This document shows positions 62,033 through 64,000 of a stretch of DNA of 64,000 nt, in pieces. This DNA is from VXYL01 sp965199875 (lineage in GTDB: Bacteria; Pseudomonadota; Gammaproteobacteria; Pseudomonadales; Azotimanducaceae), in contig OZ241346.1 of the NCBI GenBank assembly GCA_965199875.1, positions 744,001 to 808,000 on the forward strand, written 5' to 3'. Made by a program: the position numbers and the translations under genes. Under the pieces are notes generated by a model that ran no database searches, was not told the DNA's origin, and saw only the letters and a program-made list of their open reading frames with translations. Position 1 is the stretch's first letter. The number at the start of each line of letters is the position of its first letter.

Positions 62033-62776
62033 CTACAACACCTTCTCTTGCACCGTCAGTACCACCGCGTCGGCATCCCCGCTGCCGGGCCAGGGATTGC
62101 CGGCCAGCTCGGCAAAGCGTCTGCTCATGCCGACGTGCAGCCAGCCTTCGGCATCCAGCCGAGCGGACAGGAGGGGCTTTGCCACACCCTCCATGTAGGC
62201 GCGCAGCACCGGCCCGCCTGCTTCCGTCGCCAAGCGCGCCGCCATCGGCGGCATCTGCGCCTGGTAGCTTTGACCAGCGAGTTCGTAGTCGGTTCGCCCG
62301 CCGCTCCAACGCAACACTCCGGCGGTTGCCAGCTCGCCGTCGGCGTAGCTGAGCGCGAGGCCGCGGGGCGCGCCGGCGGTGTCCACGACGAAGCGTCCAC
62401 CGAGATGCATGCGGTAGAAGGACAGCGCCTCGTTGACCGTCGCGGCTTCCATCCTGCCGGTGACGGTCGCCGCGAACGAATCCATGCCGGCGGCGGCGCT
62501 GCCCGACAGGTCGTGGTTGGCGTGGCGCAGGCGCCAGTTCACGCCGAGGCGGCCGTCGAGCAGTGCCGTCGGCGCGAGCATCCAGGTCAGGCGCCCGGCG
62601 GCAAAGCCACGCACCACCACGTCCGCCTGGCCGTTCCACCAGACTCCCGTCGCACCCAGGAAGCGCAGCCCGTCCACGCGTTCCGCCAGCGGCGCCACCG
62701 CCCGCGCTGGAATCAGCGCAAGCAGAAAGACAACGCCGGCAAAGACGCCAAGCAGGATGTAGCCAACCCGGCCCAC
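62033..62776 (-). CDS. gspN: type II secretion system protein GspN
   Basis: A 247-residue GspN. One N-terminal membrane segment (GYILLGVFAGVVFLLALIPA), then a beta-rich periplasmic domain with GLRFLGATGVWWNGQADVVV and LTWMLAPTALLDGRLGVNWR, typical of the family. Its role is accessory and not known in detail. It is 22 bp after dapE and 117 bp before gspC on the same strand. The gspN-gspC-gspD order is seen in other gammaproteobacteria. Confidence 0.85.
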   Translation of the reverse strand: MGRVGYILLGVFAGVVFLLALIPARAVAPLAERVDGLRFLGATGVWWNGQADVVVRGFAAGRLTWMLAPTALLDGRLGVNWRLRHANHDLSGSAAAGMDSFAATVTGRMEAATVNEALSFYRMHLGGRFVVDTAGAPRGLALSYADGELATAGVLRWSGGRTDYELAGQSYQAQMPPMAARLATEAGGPVLRAYMEGVAKPLLSARLDAEGWLHVGMSRRFAELAGNPWPGSGDADAVVLTVQEKVL

Positions 62777-62797
62777 GGCGTCAGCGGATGGCCGGCG

Positions 62798-63943
62798 TCA
62801 CCGCGCCAGCAGACGGCGGGCGATGCCCTCGTACATCGCCGCCAAGGGCGCCAGATCCGCGACTCGAACGCGCTCGTCGACTTTATGGATGGTGTCGTTG
62901 ACGGGCCCCAGTTCCACCACCTGGGCGCCGGTCGGGGCAATGAAACGGCCGTCGGAAGTGCCGCCGGAAGTGGACGTGCGGGTGTCGATGCCGGCTTCCT
63001 CGGCGATGGCCCCGCGCACCGCGTCGACCAGTTCGCCGCCGCGGGTGATGAAGGGCAGGCCTGAGAGCCGCCATTCGACCTCGCAGTCGGCCCCGGCAAG
63101 GGCCTGCTCGGTGGCGGTGCGCAGCGCTTCGGGCGTTTGCCGGGGGCTGAAGCGGAAGTTGAACAGACAGCGCAGCTGCCCGGGGATGACGTTGCCAGCC
63201 CCGGTGCCGGCGTGGATGTTGGAGATTTGCAGGCTGGTCGGCGGGAAGTCCTCGTCGCCTTCGTCCCAGCGGCGGGCGAGAAGCTTCGGCAAGGCGTCCA
63301 GCGCGGCGTGAATCGGGTTCCTTGCCTGCTGCGGATAGGCGACGTGGCCCTGCACGCCGTGGAAGACCGCCGTGGCGCTCAAGGATCCTCGGCGCCCGAC
63401 GCGCACCACGTCGCCCACCTGGGCGCTGGACGAAGGCTCGCCAACGACGCAGTAGTCGATGCCGACGCCGCGCCGGGTCAGCGCCTCCACCACGCGCACC
63501 GTGCCGTCCACCGCCTCGGCCTCTTCGTCGCTGGTCACCAGAAAGGCCAGCGTGCCCCGATGTTCGGCATGGGCGGCGACGAAGCGCTCGGCGGCAACCA
63601 CCATCGCCGCCAGGCTGGACTTCATGTCCGCGGCGCCGCGACCGTACAGATGCCCGTCGCGCAAGGTCGGCTCGAACGGCGGCGACCGCCAAGCCTGCTC
63701 CGGGCCGCTCGGCACGACGTCGGTGTGTCCGGCGAACACCAGCCGCGGCGCACCCTCGCCGCGGCTGGCCCAGAAGTTGTCCACCTTGCCGAAGCGCATG
63801 CGTTCGACGCCGAAGCCGAGGCCCTGCAAGCGCTCGATCAGCAGTTCCTGGCAGCCGCGGTCCTCCGGCGACACCGAGGGCCGCTCGATCAACGCGGCAG
63901 TCAGGCGCAGCACCGCTTCGGTACGCGCGTCCACTTCGCGCAC
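62798..63943 (-). CDS. dapE: succinyl-diaminopimelate desuccinylase DapE
   Basis: A 381-residue M20 di-zinc hydrolase of lysine and cell-wall precursor synthesis. Metal ligands: VFAGHTDVVPSG, LYGRGAADMKSSLAAM, VTSDEEAEAVDGT with the catalytic Glu, and a distal His in VNDTIHKVDE. The GTG start (VREVDARTEAVLRL) is directly after the TAG of the preceding gene. Loop RGAADMKS has Ala where Gly/Thr is usual. Length is normal. Confidence 0.95.
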   Translation of the reverse strand: MREVDARTEAVLRLTAALIERPSVSPEDRGCQELLIERLQGLGFGVERMRFGKVDNFWASRGEGAPRLVFAGHTDVVPSGPEQAWRSPPFEPTLRDGHLYGRGAADMKSSLAAMVVAAERFVAAHAEHRGTLAFLVTSDEEAEAVDGTVRVVEALTRRGVGIDYCVVGEPSSSAQVGDVVRVGRRGSLSATAVFHGVQGHVAYPQQARNPIHAALDALPKLLARRWDEGDEDFPPTSLQISNIHAGTGAGNVIPGQLRCLFNFRFSPRQTPEALRTATEQALAGADCEVEWRLSGLPFITRGGELVDAVRGAIAEEAGIDTRTSTSGGTSDGRFIAPTGAQVVELGPVNDTIHKVDERVRVADLAPLAAMYEGIARRLLAR

Positions 63944-64000
63944 CTAGGCGAGCTCGGCGGCGAAGTCCGCCACCCGTTCGGCGGCGGCGACGCATTCGTC
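63944..64000 (-). CDS. dapC: C-terminus of a gene cut by the window edge, likely DapC
   Basis: The last 18 residues read DECVAAAERVADFAAELA before the TAG at 63944, which abuts the dapE start. The EECVEAAERI-type ending is typical of succinyldiaminopimelate transaminase (DapC), which often precedes dapE. With so few residues the call is tentative. Confidence 0.4.
   Translation of the reverse strand, partial: DECVAAAERVADFAAELA

Noticed and set aside
1..64000. CRISPR array
   Set aside because: No series of regularly spaced direct repeats and no cas genes are visible; the only Cas4-like resemblance is the nuclease fold of the AddB-like protein.

Overview
The window is GC-rich chromosomal DNA, densely coding on both strands. 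It most likely comes from a gammaproteobacterium. The evidence is the rpoE-rseA-rseB-rseC-lepA-rnc-era-recO order, a RelA-type (p)ppGpp synthetase, PlsB, RsmJ, a gspC/D/N type II secretion set, and DapE next to what looks like the end of DapC. The mix of insertion sequences, a restriction system, Uma2 and DUF4143 genes, and a phytanoyl-CoA dioxygenase-like gene resembles uncultured marine or host-associated gammaproteobacteria. That last point is inference only.

Layout. (1) 1-21.5 kb, mixed accessory and metabolic genes: a broken retropepsin-like protease gene, an HpcH/HpaI aldolase facing an acyl-CoA synthetase / D-2-hydroxyacid dehydrogenase / methyltransferase operon, then a minus-strand set made of an RNA ligase, an unusual M14 carboxypeptidase-argininosuccinate lyase fusion and a TonB-dependent receptor. 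Next come a beta-lactamase-fold hydrolase, Uma2, an M48 lipoprotein protease, a DUF4143 ATPase with a 12-bp inverted repeat at its start, a frameshifted PhyH gene, Nudix, DUF3500 and rhodanese genes. (2) 21.5-39.4 kb, a defence-like island: an ISAzo13 relic, a DUF2806 gene killed by an IS4 element, a type III restriction-modification operon (res, DUF2283, mod) whose res gene is split by an IS1380 element, an intact retropepsin-like gene, an HNH endonuclease, and an AddAB-like helicase-nuclease pair. (3) 39.45-39.82 kb: a tRNA with anticodon CAU, best read as tRNA-Ile2, split after the anticodon by a 293-nt group I intron. (4) 39.9-51.1 kb, housekeeping: frr and pyrH, divergent from the sigma-E operon, which runs into lepA, rnc, era, recO, relA and adk. 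(5) 51.2-53.9 kb: a basic AT-hook protein and a two-gene unit of unknown function (a small frameshifted gene plus an ImmA/IrrE-like protein without the HExxH motif). (6) 53.9-64 kb: moeA, tsaB, rsmJ, plsB, gspD, gspC, gspN, dapE and the end of a dapC-like gene. Two inverted copies of a 127-bp repeat sit exactly at the start regions of rsmJ and plsB.

Strongest observations. The first is the intron-split tRNA: the conserved group I core elements are readable and P7 pairs with a base change compared with the cyanobacterial tRNA-Leu intron. The second is the res gene, which can be restored to a 1004-codon frame by removing the IS1380 copy and one GAAA duplication. The third is the peptidase-lyase fusion. 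Several genes carry single-base frameshifts, two of them in runs of five G or C, so some of the apparent decay could be sequencing error.
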